Assembly (NCBI RefSeq): GCF_000421265.1
Contig: NZ_ATWN01000001.1
Coordinates: 620,001-684,000, forward strand
From: Thalassospira lucentensis MCCC 1A00383 = DSM 14000
GTDB taxonomy: Bacteria > Pseudomonadota > Alphaproteobacteria > Rhodospirillales > Thalassospiraceae
Length of the DNA stretch: 64,000 nucleotides
Direction: 5' to 3'
In this document: piece by piece, positions 37,013-45,751 of the stretch
Numbering within the stretch: position 1 is the first letter of the stretch
Layout: each line of letters begins with the position of its first letter
Position numbers and translations under genes: made by a program
Notes under the pieces: generated by a model
Databases searched by the model: none
Seen by the model: only the letters and a program-made list of their open reading frames with translations
Told to the model about the DNA's origin: nothing

Positions 37013-39457
37013 TTATTGCGGTTTGTCGCCGCGTTTTGCATTGCTGCGTGCAACGCGGTCTGACGCGACCATTTTACGCTGCTTTTTCGGGGTTGTTTTC
37101 TTTTTACCCCCGGGCTTGGCTGCACCTTTCCCCTTCGACTTTGTCGCTGACGTACCACCCGGACCAGCGGCATCACGTGGGCCGGATCGGAATCCCGGCT
37201 TGCTGCCGTGACGATGGCTGCGATCCCCCGGGCTGCCGCGGCGGTTTTGCTGGCCACGACGGCCACTGCGTGGGCGTTCTTCCAGATCGCGTGCCGTGAT
37301 ATCGGCATGTTCGGCCAAACGCAGTGCCAGCGATCCTGTGGCGGCATCAGCATCTGCAATACGCACAACAACCTGATCGCCCAGACGGAACGTCTTGCCC
37401 CGGTTTTGGCCAACCAATGCGTGGTTGGCGGGGTCGTGAACGTAATAGTCGTCGGGCAGGGTGGAAATCGGCACCAGACCATCCGCGCCGGTTTCCTGCA
37501 ACGAAATGAACAGGCCAAAATGTGTCACACTGGAAATCTTGCCGGGGAATTCGGCGCCGACCTTATCAGACATATAGGCCGCAACATACCGGTCAACCGC
37601 ATCGCGTTCTGCCATGGCCGCCCGGCGTTCGGTGCCAGAAATGTCTGCACCGATTTGTTCGAACCGTTCACCTTCTTCCGGTGGCAGGCCACCTTCACCA
37701 AGTTTCAATCCGGCAATCAGTGCGCGATGAACCAGAAGATCGGCGTACCGGCGGATTGGGGATGTGAAATGCCCGTATTTGTTCAGTGCCAGACCAAAGT
37801 GCCCAATGTTGTCGGGGCTATACATTGCCTGTGACTGACTGCGCAATACCACGGTATTGATCAGTTCGGCCTCTGGCGTGTCTTTGGCTTTTTCAAGGAT
37901 CTGGTTGAAATCACGTGGGCGCAAAACGGCTGCCTTATTCAGGGTATAGCCAGCCCCTTCAAGGAATTCTCGCAACGCTTCGAGCTTTTCCTCACTAGGC
38001 GCATCGTGGATACGATACATGCAAGGTTGCTTGATACGCTCAAGTTCCTCGGCCGCGCAAACGTTGGCCGCGATCATGAGTTCTTCGATCAGTTTATGGC
38101 TGTCAAAGCGGGCACGCGGTGCAATGGCAACGATCTGACCCTGTTCGTTCAGTTCGATCTTGCGCTCGGGAACATCAAGTTCCAGAACGCCACGGCGTTT
38201 GCGTGCCTGCAGGAAGGCGTCAAACGCGCCATAAAGCGGTTTGATGACCGTATCGACCAGCGGACCCGTCGTATCGTCTGGCTGCCCATCCACGGCGCGT
38301 TGAACTTGATCATAGGTCAGACGGGCCGCAGAGCGCATCATCCCGCGACAGAACTTATGTCTGAGTTTATGGCCGTTTTTGTCGAGCCACATTTCAACAG
38401 CCATACAGCCGCGGTCTTCATGGGGAACAAGCGAACACCAACCGTTTGACAGTTCAAACGGCAACATCGGCACCACGCGGTCAGGGAAATAGCAACTATT
38501 GCCGCGTTTTACTGCCTCGCGGTCAAGCGCATCGCCCGGACGCACATACCAGGACACATCGGCAATCGCCACCATAAGGTGCCAGCCGCCTTCGTTTTCC
38601 GGATCGGTGTCGGCTTCTGCCCAGACCGCATCATCAAAGTCACGCGCATCGGCACCATCAATGGTGACAAGCGGGATGTCGCGCAGATCTGTACGTTTGT
38701 CCATCGGCGTTGCCTTGGACTCACGGGCCTGTAATTCGACTTCTGGCGGGAATTCAAATGGAATGCCACGCGCATGGATCGACACAAGGCTGATCGACTT
38801 TGGTTCGTTGATGTTGCCAAGAACTTCGGTGATGCGGCCTTTGCGCAATCCAAAATGTTTGCCCGGCAGAATTTCGGTTAAAACCAGCGCACCGGTCTCA
38901 AGATCGGGATGATCATCAAGTGGCACGGCGATTTCGCCGCTATCCTTGCGGTCTGTCGGCACAACACGGCCTTCGCGCTCGTTCGGTCGATAAAGACCCA
39001 GAACGCGTTGAGGACCGCTACCCAGAACCTTCATGATGCTGGCTTCGTAGGTCTGCTTGCCAGTATAGCGCAACTTGGCGAGGATTTTGTCACCAACGCC
39101 CGGTGCACTTGGTCCACCGCGACGGATCGACTTGACTGTGATCTGTGGCGGTTCGTAGTCGTGCTTCCAGACATTTGGCTTGGCAAGAACTTCGCCGTCA
39201 TCGTCAATGCCGGTGATTTCAAGAACATCGACCGGGGGCAGGCGGTCTGGTTTATCAAACCGTCGACGTCCTTTGACGACGTCACCGCCGATATTCAGGT
39301 CTTTGAGGACTTTTTTAAGCTCAATTTTGGCCGCACCTTTAATGTTAAAGGCGCGCGCGATCTCGCGCTTACCGACCGGGGTCGGGCTCATGCCGATGAA
39401 CTCAATGATTTCTTCCCGTGTCGGGAAGTGCTTCTTATCGTCTCTATCGTTCGCCAA
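37013..39457 (-). CDS. rnr: Ribonuclease R
   Basis: 814 residues. N-terminal helix-turn-helix and cold-shock domains are followed by the RNB catalytic domain with the metal-binding DGADARDFDDAVWAE motif and SPIRRYADLLVHR, then an S1 domain beginning PGKISSVTHFGLFISL. The last 80 residues form a strongly basic, low-complexity tail (RRGQQNRRGSPGDRSHRHGS, later GKKKTTPKKQRKM), as known to help RNase R unwind structured RNA. It is a processive 3'-5' exoribonuclease. It follows topA on the same strand, with a terminator between, as in many alphaproteobacteria. Confidence 0.93.
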   Translation of the reverse strand: MANDRDDKKHFPTREEIIEFIGMSPTPVGKREIARAFNIKGAAKIELKKVLKDLNIGGDVVKGRRRFDKPDRLPPVDVLEITGIDDDGEVLAKPNVWKHDYEPPQITVKSIRRGGPSAPGVGDKILAKLRYTGKQTYEASIMKVLGSGPQRVLGLYRPNEREGRVVPTDRKDSGEIAVPLDDHPDLETGALVLTEILPGKHFGLRKGRITEVLGNINEPKSISLVSIHARGIPFEFPPEVELQARESKATPMDKRTDLRDIPLVTIDGADARDFDDAVWAEADTDPENEGGWHLMVAIADVSWYVRPGDALDREAVKRGNSCYFPDRVVPMLPFELSNGWCSLVPHEDRGCMAVEMWLDKNGHKLRHKFCRGMMRSAARLTYDQVQRAVDGQPDDTTGPLVDTVIKPLYGAFDAFLQARKRRGVLELDVPERKIELNEQGQIVAIAPRARFDSHKLIEELMIAANVCAAEELERIKQPCMYRIHDAPSEEKLEALREFLEGAGYTLNKAAVLRPRDFNQILEKAKDTPEAELINTVVLRSQSQAMYSPDNIGHFGLALNKYGHFTSPIRRYADLLVHRALIAGLKLGEGGLPPEEGERFEQIGADISGTERRAAMAERDAVDRYVAAYMSDKVGAEFPGKISSVTHFGLFISLQETGADGLVPISTLPDDYYVHDPANHALVGQNRGKTFRLGDQVVVRIADADAATGSLALRLAEHADITARDLEERPRSGRRGQQNRRGSPGDRSHRHGSKPGFRSGPRDAAGPGGTSATKSKGKGAAKPGGKKKTTPKKQRKMVASDRVARSNAKRGDKPQ

Positions 39458-39495
39458 CTTTGCGGCGTCCTTTCAATCGTGTCACCCGAAAAAGG

Positions 39496-39523
39496 AAGGC
39501 GGCGATTACGTCGCCGCCGCCTT
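39496..39523 (-). terminator. Terminator of topA
   Basis: Inverted repeat AAGGCGGCG / CGCCGCCTT (39496-39504 with 39515-39523), followed on the minus strand by CCTTTTT. It overlaps the last codons of topA and lies 39 bases upstream of the rnr start, so rnr is probably expressed mainly from its own promoter or by read-through. Confidence 0.7.
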
Positions 39524-42148
39524 TTTCGTGGTTGTCTTTTTCGCTGCAGGTTTCTTTGCTGCTTTCTTGTTAGCGGGGCCTTTCTTGGCCGCTGTTTTCT
39601 TCGGAGCCGCTTTCTTCGCCGTGGCTTTGGTGGTTTTGCCCGACTTGGATTCCTTTTCCTTAATCGCCTTAATCGCCATCTCCAGCGTGATGTCGTCACG
39701 TTCAACGTCGCGGATGTTGGCGATGGTCTTTTTGTGCTTCACAAACGGACCCCAGCGACCAACGGCAACAAAGATCGGTTCATTGTCGTCAGGATGCTTG
39801 CCGATCTCCGTGCCGGCCTTTTCACGTTTGTCCGCAATCAGGGTAATGGCGCGGTTTTCGCCAATCGTCAGAACGTCATCATCGGCCTTAAGGGACGCAA
39901 ATATGCTGCCTGCCTGAACATAGGGGCCGAAACGACCAACATTGGCTTTCATTTCTTCACCGGTATCAGGATAAATCCCGACCAGCCGCGGCAACGTCAG
40001 AAGCTCCTCGGCTTTTGACAGGTCAACGACCGACGGTTCCAGCCCCTTGGGCAAGGATGTCCGTTTCGGTTTGACCTTTTTGGGCTTGCCGTTTTTGCCT
40101 TCAACTTCTTCTTCTTCGCCAAGCTGCACGTAAACGCCGTATGGGCCTTTGCGTAGTGTAATTTCCTTGCCGGTTTCCTTGTCAATACCAAGGACCTTTG
40201 GTCCGGCATCAAGTTCGGAATCACTGCCGTTTTCATTGGCAACCAGCGGACGGGTGAAATTACATTCCGGATAGTTTGAACAGCCAAGGAAGGCGCCAAA
40301 CTTACCCAGTTTCAGACTCAGCTGACCGTCTTCGCATTTCGGGCATTTGTGTGGATCTTTGCCGTCTTCGCGGGTCGGGAACAGATAGTTTTCCAGCATT
40401 ACCTGAAGCGCATCAAGTACTTCGGTGATTTTGAGTTCTTTGGCTTCGTCAACATTGCCTTTGAACGAAGACCAGAAATCTTTCAGAACATCTTTCCAGG
40501 CCAGATTGCCCATTGAGACTTCATCAAGCTGGTTTTCAAGGTCGGCGGTGAAGTTGTACTGCACATAACGTTCAAAGAACTTCGACAGAAACGCTGTGAC
40601 AAGACGTCCCCGATCCTGTGCGACAAAGCGACGACGTTCGAGCAAGACATAGTTACGATCCTGCAACACTGAAATGATCGACGCATAGGTCGACGGACGG
40701 CCAATACCGAGTTCTTCCATCTTCTTGACCAGGCTCGCCTCGGTATAGCGGGGCGGGGGCTGGGTGAAGTGTTGATCAATGCTGACTTTGCCAAGATCGG
40801 GTTTCTGACCTTCTTTTAACGGCGGCAGACGGCGGTCTTTTTCATCGTCTGAATCATCATCCTTGCCTTCCTGATACAGTTTCAGGAAGCCATCAAACTT
40901 CACGACCGAGCCATTGGCACGCAAAACAACGTGATTGTCATTCGATGACAGATCAACCGCAACCTGATCAAAACGCGCGTCTTCCATCTGACAGGCGACG
41001 GTCCGCTTCCAGATCAGGGTATAAAGGTTCAACTGATCTTTATCGAGGTGTCGCGCCACCTGATCGGGGCGACGGAACAGATCGGTTGGGCGGATGGCTT
41101 CGTGGGCTTCCTGCGCGTTCTTGGATTTGTTGGCAAAGCTGCGCGCACTGGCCGGCAGATACTGATCACCGTAATCCTTGCCGATCAGGCGACGTGCCGC
41201 GGCGAGTGCTTCGCCCGACAATACGACGGCATCGGTACGCATATAGGTAATCAGACCAACGGTTTCGCCGCCAATATCAATCCCCTCATACAGGCGCTGG
41301 GCAAGCTGCATGGTCCGCTTGGCCCCAAAGCCAAGCTTACGCGATGCTTCCTGCTGCAAGGTTGAGGTGGTGAAAGGCGGCTGCGGACGGCGTTTAACGT
41401 CTTTGCGCTCAACCTTGGAAACCGTGTAGCTACGCGATTCGACTTTTTCTTGCGCAATCTTGGCGGCGTCTTCGTTGCCAAGGGCGAGTTTGTCGAGTTT
41501 TTCACCATTCAAATGGGTGAGGCGGGCCGAAAAATTGCCTTCCGGGATCGTAAACCCAGCTTCGAGCGACCAGTATTCATCGGCGCGAAATGCTTCAATC
41601 TCGATTTCGCGTTCGCAAATCAGACGAAGTGCGACCGATTGCACACGGCCAGCCGACCGTGAACCGGGCAGTTTACGCCACAGAACCGGCGACAGGTTAA
41701 ACCCGACCAGATAATCCAATGCGCGGCGCGCCAGATAGGCATCGACCAGCTCTTTATTAAGCTCACGCGGATTGGCAATTGCCTCGGTAACAGCCTTTTT
41801 GGTGATCTCGTGAAACACGACGCGATGGACATCACGCCCACGGAGCAATTTTTTCTGCTCAAGCACCTCAAGAATGTGCCACGAAATGGCTTCACCTTCG
41901 CGATCCGGGTCAGTCGCGAGATAGATGGTATCGGAGTCTCGCGCTGCCGAAGCAATTTCACGGATCTGTTTTTCAGATCGACCGTCTGTTTCCCAGATCA
42001 TCGAAAAGTCGTTATCGGTATCGACCGAACCGTCTTTGGACGGAAGGTCGCGGATGTGACCGAAAGAGGCCAGCACCTTAAAATCATCACCGAGATATTT
42101 GTTGATCGTCTTGGCTTTGGCCGGGGATTCGACGATGACAAGATTCAT
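39506..42148 (-). CDS. topA: DNA topoisomerase I
   Basis: 880 residues from ATG 42148 (MNLVIVESPAKAKTINKYLG); the frame runs upstream to 42382 but the TOPRIM domain starts here. The active-site tyrosine is in GLITYMRTDAVVLS, the TOPRIM acids are in TDPDREGEAI, and a four-cysteine zinc ribbon (CPKC...CSNYPEC) lies near residue 600. Several TopA C-terminal repeats follow (GKEITLRKGPYGVYVQLG). The last 45 residues are an Ala-Lys repeat tail (KKAAPKKTAAKKGPANKKAA) resembling histone H1 and likely binding DNA. The enzyme relaxes negative supercoils. Confidence 0.95.
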   Translation of the reverse strand: MNLVIVESPAKAKTINKYLGDDFKVLASFGHIRDLPSKDGSVDTDNDFSMIWETDGRSEKQIREIASAARDSDTIYLATDPDREGEAISWHILEVLEQKKLLRGRDVHRVVFHEITKKAVTEAIANPRELNKELVDAYLARRALDYLVGFNLSPVLWRKLPGSRSAGRVQSVALRLICEREIEIEAFRADEYWSLEAGFTIPEGNFSARLTHLNGEKLDKLALGNEDAAKIAQEKVESRSYTVSKVERKDVKRRPQPPFTTSTLQQEASRKLGFGAKRTMQLAQRLYEGIDIGGETVGLITYMRTDAVVLSGEALAAARRLIGKDYGDQYLPASARSFANKSKNAQEAHEAIRPTDLFRRPDQVARHLDKDQLNLYTLIWKRTVACQMEDARFDQVAVDLSSNDNHVVLRANGSVVKFDGFLKLYQEGKDDDSDDEKDRRLPPLKEGQKPDLGKVSIDQHFTQPPPRYTEASLVKKMEELGIGRPSTYASIISVLQDRNYVLLERRRFVAQDRGRLVTAFLSKFFERYVQYNFTADLENQLDEVSMGNLAWKDVLKDFWSSFKGNVDEAKELKITEVLDALQVMLENYLFPTREDGKDPHKCPKCEDGQLSLKLGKFGAFLGCSNYPECNFTRPLVANENGSDSELDAGPKVLGIDKETGKEITLRKGPYGVYVQLGEEEEVEGKNGKPKKVKPKRTSLPKGLEPSVVDLSKAEELLTLPRLVGIYPDTGEEMKANVGRFGPYVQAGSIFASLKADDDVLTIGENRAITLIADKREKAGTEIGKHPDDNEPIFVAVGRWGPFVKHKKTIANIRDVERDDITLEMAIKAIKEKESKSGKTTKATAKKAAPKKTAAKKGPANKKAAKKPAAKKTTTKKAAAT

Positions 42149-42314
42149 TACGTTTTTCGTGTCCGGTTCTTGCGCCCGAAGGCGATCATTATGTTGTGCT
42201 TCGAATAATCCGAATGAGCGACACATATATATAGTGTATCGGAAGTTCAGACCAGATTGCGCAAATTGCAGCAAATCACAACAATATTTGTCACGCCCGA
42301 TTTCGACGCGACTC

Positions 42315-43628
42315 TCATTTGGCGATACGCGATACCCTATTTCCGGGGTGACGTTCAACCCTTCCTGCAAGTTCGAGTTCAATCAGAATGCTCGAAATGC
42401 TGTTTGCCGGAAGCTCAGACGCCCGAATAAGGTCATCAATCAGAAGCGGTGTGGTCGATAAAAGATCAAGAACTTTGCCACTCTGATTTACATCGGTGTC
42501 GGTGGGGGATAAATCCCCCAGTTCGCTATCAATTTCAATGCTTTGTGACGGTTCTTTTGATCCGGAATTTTCCGCATCCTGAACAATCGATTGTGCGATG
42601 TCATCATACCGCGCCGGATCGCTATTTGCCTCAGGGCTGCGTGCGTTCGTGTTAAATTGATGAAAATCTTCAAAAAGGTGCGTGTTTTGCGTCGCATCAC
42701 GCAAAGCATCCAAAATCACATCCGCAGAGTCGCATAATATTGCGCCATCCCGGATCAGGCTATTTGGGCCTGCTGCACGCGGATCGGTTGGGGAACCGGG
42801 GACGGCAAACACATCGCGTCCCTGTTCACCGGCAAACCGTGCCGTGATCAATGACCCGGAATTTCGGCCCGCCTCAATCACAACCGTTCCGTATGATAGG
42901 CCGGAAATAATGCGGTTCCGCCTTGGGAAGTGACGCGCTTGTGGCTGTAAGCCGGGCGGCATTTCAGAAATAACACAGCCCTGTTCGCACAGTTTGCCAT
43001 AAAGATCGCGATGTTCGCGTGGATAGATAACATCAACCCCACCGCCCAGAACGGCAATGGTGCCACCATGTGCATTTGGGTCAGCCTTCAAGGCCGCTTC
43101 ATGGACTGCCCCATCAATGCCGCGCGCCATGCCTGACACCACAACATACCCTGCATCACATAGGCTGTGGCTAAGCTTTCGGGAAAATCCGCATCCGTTG
43201 GCCGATGCGTTGCGTGCCCCGACCAGCCCAATCGCAGGGCGGGCTAAAAGCTCAACACGGCCGATGGCATAAAAATAGGGTGGGGCATCTTCGATCCTGG
43301 CCAGCAGGGCTGGATATTCAGGGTCGCCAAAAATGATTGGCTTTGCACCACATGCCTTGGCGGCTTCAATCTCTTTGATCGTATCATCTCGACTAGCAAG
43401 ACTGATTTTACGAGACGATTTAGTTCTGACGAGGAAATCAGGCAAGGCTTCAATAGCGTTGAGCGCGGAATCAAACTGGTCAAGAAGCTTGCGAAAGGTG
43501 ATCGGACCTATATTGCTGCTAAGCGCCAGTCGCATACGCGCTAGACGTTCAGACTGTGGGTATCGCAATGGTGGCTCTATGTTTTTCCGCATATCGTTAT
43601 AATTGTGGGCTTTAAGGTGTTTGTTCAT
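42315..43628 (-). CDS. dprA: DNA-processing protein DprA (Smf)
   Basis: 437 residues from ATG 43628 (TTG 43640 and ATG 43592 are alternatives; none has a clear ribosome-binding site). The Rossmann-like core shows VGARNASANGCGFSRKL, VVSGMARGIDGAVHEAAL, PREHRDLY and SYGTVVIEAGRNSGSLITAR, all DprA hallmarks. A C-terminal winged-helix (LLIDDLIRASELPANSIS) completes the protein; a poorly conserved linker of about 100 residues separates them. DprA loads RecA on incoming single-stranded DNA during transformation and is also present in non-competent bacteria. Confidence 0.93.
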   Translation of the reverse strand: MNKHLKAHNYNDMRKNIEPPLRYPQSERLARMRLALSSNIGPITFRKLLDQFDSALNAIEALPDFLVRTKSSRKISLASRDDTIKEIEAAKACGAKPIIFGDPEYPALLARIEDAPPYFYAIGRVELLARPAIGLVGARNASANGCGFSRKLSHSLCDAGYVVVSGMARGIDGAVHEAALKADPNAHGGTIAVLGGGVDVIYPREHRDLYGKLCEQGCVISEMPPGLQPQARHFPRRNRIISGLSYGTVVIEAGRNSGSLITARFAGEQGRDVFAVPGSPTDPRAAGPNSLIRDGAILCDSADVILDALRDATQNTHLFEDFHQFNTNARSPEANSDPARYDDIAQSIVQDAENSGSKEPSQSIEIDSELGDLSPTDTDVNQSGKVLDLLSTTPLLIDDLIRASELPANSISSILIELELAGRVERHPGNRVSRIAK

Positions 43629-43733
43629 CAAGAAAATCAACCAAGAGTGAGTTTTGTCATATTTTCCGTATCCCGAATTCGGTATCTGTGATGATTGTAA
43701 TGCAATTCATGGTTATGTAAAGATTTGCGTCAC

Positions 43734-43789
43734 CATTTGATTACATATGTAATCAAATGTATTGACTGCACGTAAAAGATGTGTAAGTT
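43734..43789 (+). promoter_or_regulatory. 26-bp perfect palindrome followed by a promoter, upstream of the PspA/flotillin operon
   Basis: CATTTGATTACAT / ATGTAATCAAATG (43734-43759) is a perfect 26-bp inverted repeat with no spacer. Two bases later comes TTGACT (43762-43767), a 16-base spacer and TAAGTT (43784-43789), a plausible -35/-10 pair for the gene at 43862. An operator touching the -35 box fits repression or activation by a dimeric or tetrameric regulator. It lacks the G/C stem and T-run of a terminator. The first gene of the operon has a ribbon-helix-helix-like N-terminus and is a candidate binder. Confidence 0.65.
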
Positions 43790-43861
43790 TCCATTTTATT
43801 GAAGCTAAAGTCGAGCACGTAATGGTGCTCTAATGTTTCCGGACGACTAAGGAGACGGATA

Positions 43862-44368
43862 TTGTCCAATAAATCAGTCCCATTCAGTGTTCGTCTAGCA
43901 GCGGAAGATGCCGAGTTTGTTGCGTCTCTAAGTATGTCCGGGGCTGTTACGCCCAGTGACAAAATTCGCCAGATCATTTCCGAAGCTCGATTGCGCAAAG
44001 AAACCGGGCAGGACTTTAATGAAGTTCTCAAGTCTGTTCGGGATGACCTTCGCCCTTCGCTGGACAATCTGAGAAATCTCGAACGGGAGTTCGAGATTGA
44101 ATCAGAGTTGCTTCACTACTTTGCCGACTGGATTTGTGAAGTACATGCTGAGTTGATTTCTGGCCCGAAGGGCGGAGATGATCTTCTCAAGTTTGAAGCG
44201 CGGATGGCTCAGCAGGCCGTTAAACTTTCCGAATATGTGCTGCGCCTTGCCATTACCGAAGATGCTCCGTGTTTTAATCCGGGGCTTATGAATGACTTAA
44301 CCCGACGTATTGTCGAACTGTCGCGGCTCGTGGAAGCGCGAAATCAGAAGGAGAGTGTCAATGACTGA
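43862..44368 (+). CDS. Uncharacterised protein with RHH-like N-terminus, first gene of PspA operon
   Basis: 168 residues from a TTG start with AAGGAG seven to twelve bases upstream. No firm family was recognised. The first 45 residues, with a short strand VPFSVRLAA, then helix DAEFVASLSMS, a turn, and TPSDKIRQIISEARLR, look like a ribbon-helix-helix DNA-binding fold. The rest is long helices with charged residues (SLDNLRNLEREFEIESELLH) and could bind the coiled-coil PspA. It overlaps the pspA start by eight bases. It may autoregulate the operon through the upstream palindrome; this is inference. Confidence 0.6.
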   Translation: MSNKSVPFSVRLAAEDAEFVASLSMSGAVTPSDKIRQIISEARLRKETGQDFNEVLKSVRDDLRPSLDNLRNLEREFEIESELLHYFADWICEVHAELISGPKGGDDLLKFEARMAQQAVKLSEYVLRLAITEDAPCFNPGLMNDLTRRIVELSRLVEARNQKESVND

Positions 44369-45032
44369 AGGATTATCAAGTCGTGTAAGCCGTATTATTA
44401 GTGGTGGACTGAATGCCATTCTTAATGCGGTCGAAGATGCGGCACCTGATGCAATCATGGAACAATCCATCCGGGAAATTGACGATGCGATCGAGGATGT
44501 ACGCACAGAATTGGGCCGTGTGATTGCGACCAAACATCTCGCGAACAAGAAACTGTCGGACAAAAACTCTGAGCATGAAGATTTGTCTGACAAGATCGAA
44601 ATAGCGTTAGGTCAAAAACGAGAAGATCTAGCTGAGACTGCTGTTTTCCATCAACTGGATATTGAAGCGCAAATCCCTGTTTTGGAGCAAAGCATTGCCG
44701 AAGCTGCGGAGCAGGAACGTGAGCTTGAAGGTTATATCGCTGCTCTACAGGCCCGTAAGCGTGAAATGAAGGAAGAATTGCAACATTTCCTCCAAGCGCG
44801 CCAAATATCCGGGGTTAAAACGTCAGATGGTGGCGCTGAGGCTTCGGTGGAACGTGGTGTTTCGAATGCAACAAAGACATTTGAACGTGTAATGGAACGT
44901 CAGACCGGCCTTGGTTCGGGCGGTCTGACCGCACCAAAGACCGCTGCTCAACTGCAGGAACTTGAAGCCCTTGCTAGGCAAAACCGCGTAAGCGAACGGC
45001 TAGCTGCGATAAAAACCCGTTTGAACAAATAG
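44361..45032 (+). CDS. PspA/IM30 family membrane-stress protein
   Basis: 223 residues from ATG 44361 (GGAGAG lies four to nine bases upstream). The protein begins TEGLSSRVSRIISGGLNAIL and continues as a near-continuous coiled coil: AIMEQSIREIDDAIEDVRTE, ATKHLANKKLSDK, then EAAEQERELEGYIAALQARK. This is the PspA/IM30/Vipp1 architecture, which assembles rods or rings on damaged inner membranes. The neighbouring YqiJ and YqiK genes and the absence of pspBC or pspF suggest a stress module different from the classical phage-shock system. Confidence 0.85.
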   Translation: MTEGLSSRVSRIISGGLNAILNAVEDAAPDAIMEQSIREIDDAIEDVRTELGRVIATKHLANKKLSDKNSEHEDLSDKIEIALGQKREDLAETAVFHQLDIEAQIPVLEQSIAEAAEQERELEGYIAALQARKREMKEELQHFLQARQISGVKTSDGGAEASVERGVSNATKTFERVMERQTGLGSGGLTAPKTAAQLQELEALARQNRVSERLAAIKTRLNK

Positions 45033-45043
45033 ATGGTTTTGCA

Positions 45044-45712
45044 ATGTTGCTGTCCTATGTGAATGAAACGGCAAATTTTCCATTCTCGGTCGCACTGGTG
45101 ATCGTTGCAATTCTTGCTGCGATTGAAGGTGTGGGCCTTATGGTTGGGGCAGGGATATTTGGCTTCCTTGATGGATTGTTGCCAGATATTGATATTGATC
45201 TCGACATTGATGCGCCGGATCTTGCGAAGCCATCTCTCAGCGGGCAATTCTTGACCTGGCTTCGAATTGGCAAGGTTCCAGCTATATTCTCACTAATCGT
45301 ATTTCTGGTGGCATTTGGCTTACTTGGCTTATTCATACAGGGATTAGTGAACGCTGTATTCGGTGCGCCTTTGCCGGCTTTGCTGGCCTCTATCCCTGCA
45401 TTCGCCTTTTCAATGCCGGTGCTAAGTGTTGGCAATGCTGTTTTGATCAAGGTTTTGCCTCAAGACGAAACGTCTGCCGTTTCGCGCGATAGTTTGATTG
45501 GAAAACTAGCTACCCTTACTGGCGGCGAGGCGCGATCAAAATATCCGGCTCAGGCCAAAGTAAAGGATCAGCATACCCAAACGCACTACATTTTGGTTGA
45601 GCCAGATATTGGAATGGACAGTTTTATCCGCGGTGAGCGGGTTCTGATCGTTCGCCGAAAGAAGTCTGTTTATTTCGCGATTAGGCCGGAATCAAACGGT
45701 TTGACGGACTAG
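45044..45712 (+). CDS. yqiJ: YqiJ-family inner-membrane protein with OB-fold domain
   Basis: 222 residues. The N-terminal half has three membrane segments (about residues 12-38, 75-103 and 110-132), and an unusual acidic loop rich in alternating Asp-Ile (LPDIDIDLDIDAPDLAKPSL). The C-terminal part from SLIGKLATLTGGEARSKYPA to ERVLIVRRKKSVYF is an NfeD/YqiJ-like OB-fold. In E. coli yqiJ is next to the flotillin gene yqiK, exactly as here; NfeD-type proteins are partners of flotillins. It starts 11 bases after pspA. Confidence 0.82.
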   Translation: MLLSYVNETANFPFSVALVIVAILAAIEGVGLMVGAGIFGFLDGLLPDIDIDLDIDAPDLAKPSLSGQFLTWLRIGKVPAIFSLIVFLVAFGLLGLFIQGLVNAVFGAPLPALLASIPAFAFSMPVLSVGNAVLIKVLPQDETSAVSRDSLIGKLATLTGGEARSKYPAQAKVKDQHTQTHYILVEPDIGMDSFIRGERVLIVRRKKSVYFAIRPESNGLTD

Positions 45713-45751
45713 AGATGTTTATCTTCTAAAAATACTGGTGGAGAATTTTTG

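Noticed and set aside
37208..37834. 208-residue plus-strand frame inside rnr
   Set aside because: Antisense shadow of the conserved RNase R frame with no recognisable domain.
38909..40018. 369-residue plus-strand frame across rnr and topA ends
   Set aside because: It is antisense to strongly supported rnr and topA coding sequence, has no ribosome-binding site, and its low-complexity part mirrors the Lys-rich TopA tail.
43734..43759. 26-bp palindrome as a transcription terminator
   Set aside because: AT-rich, no T-run, upstream of a promoter-like sequence rather than after a gene; an operator is the better explanation.
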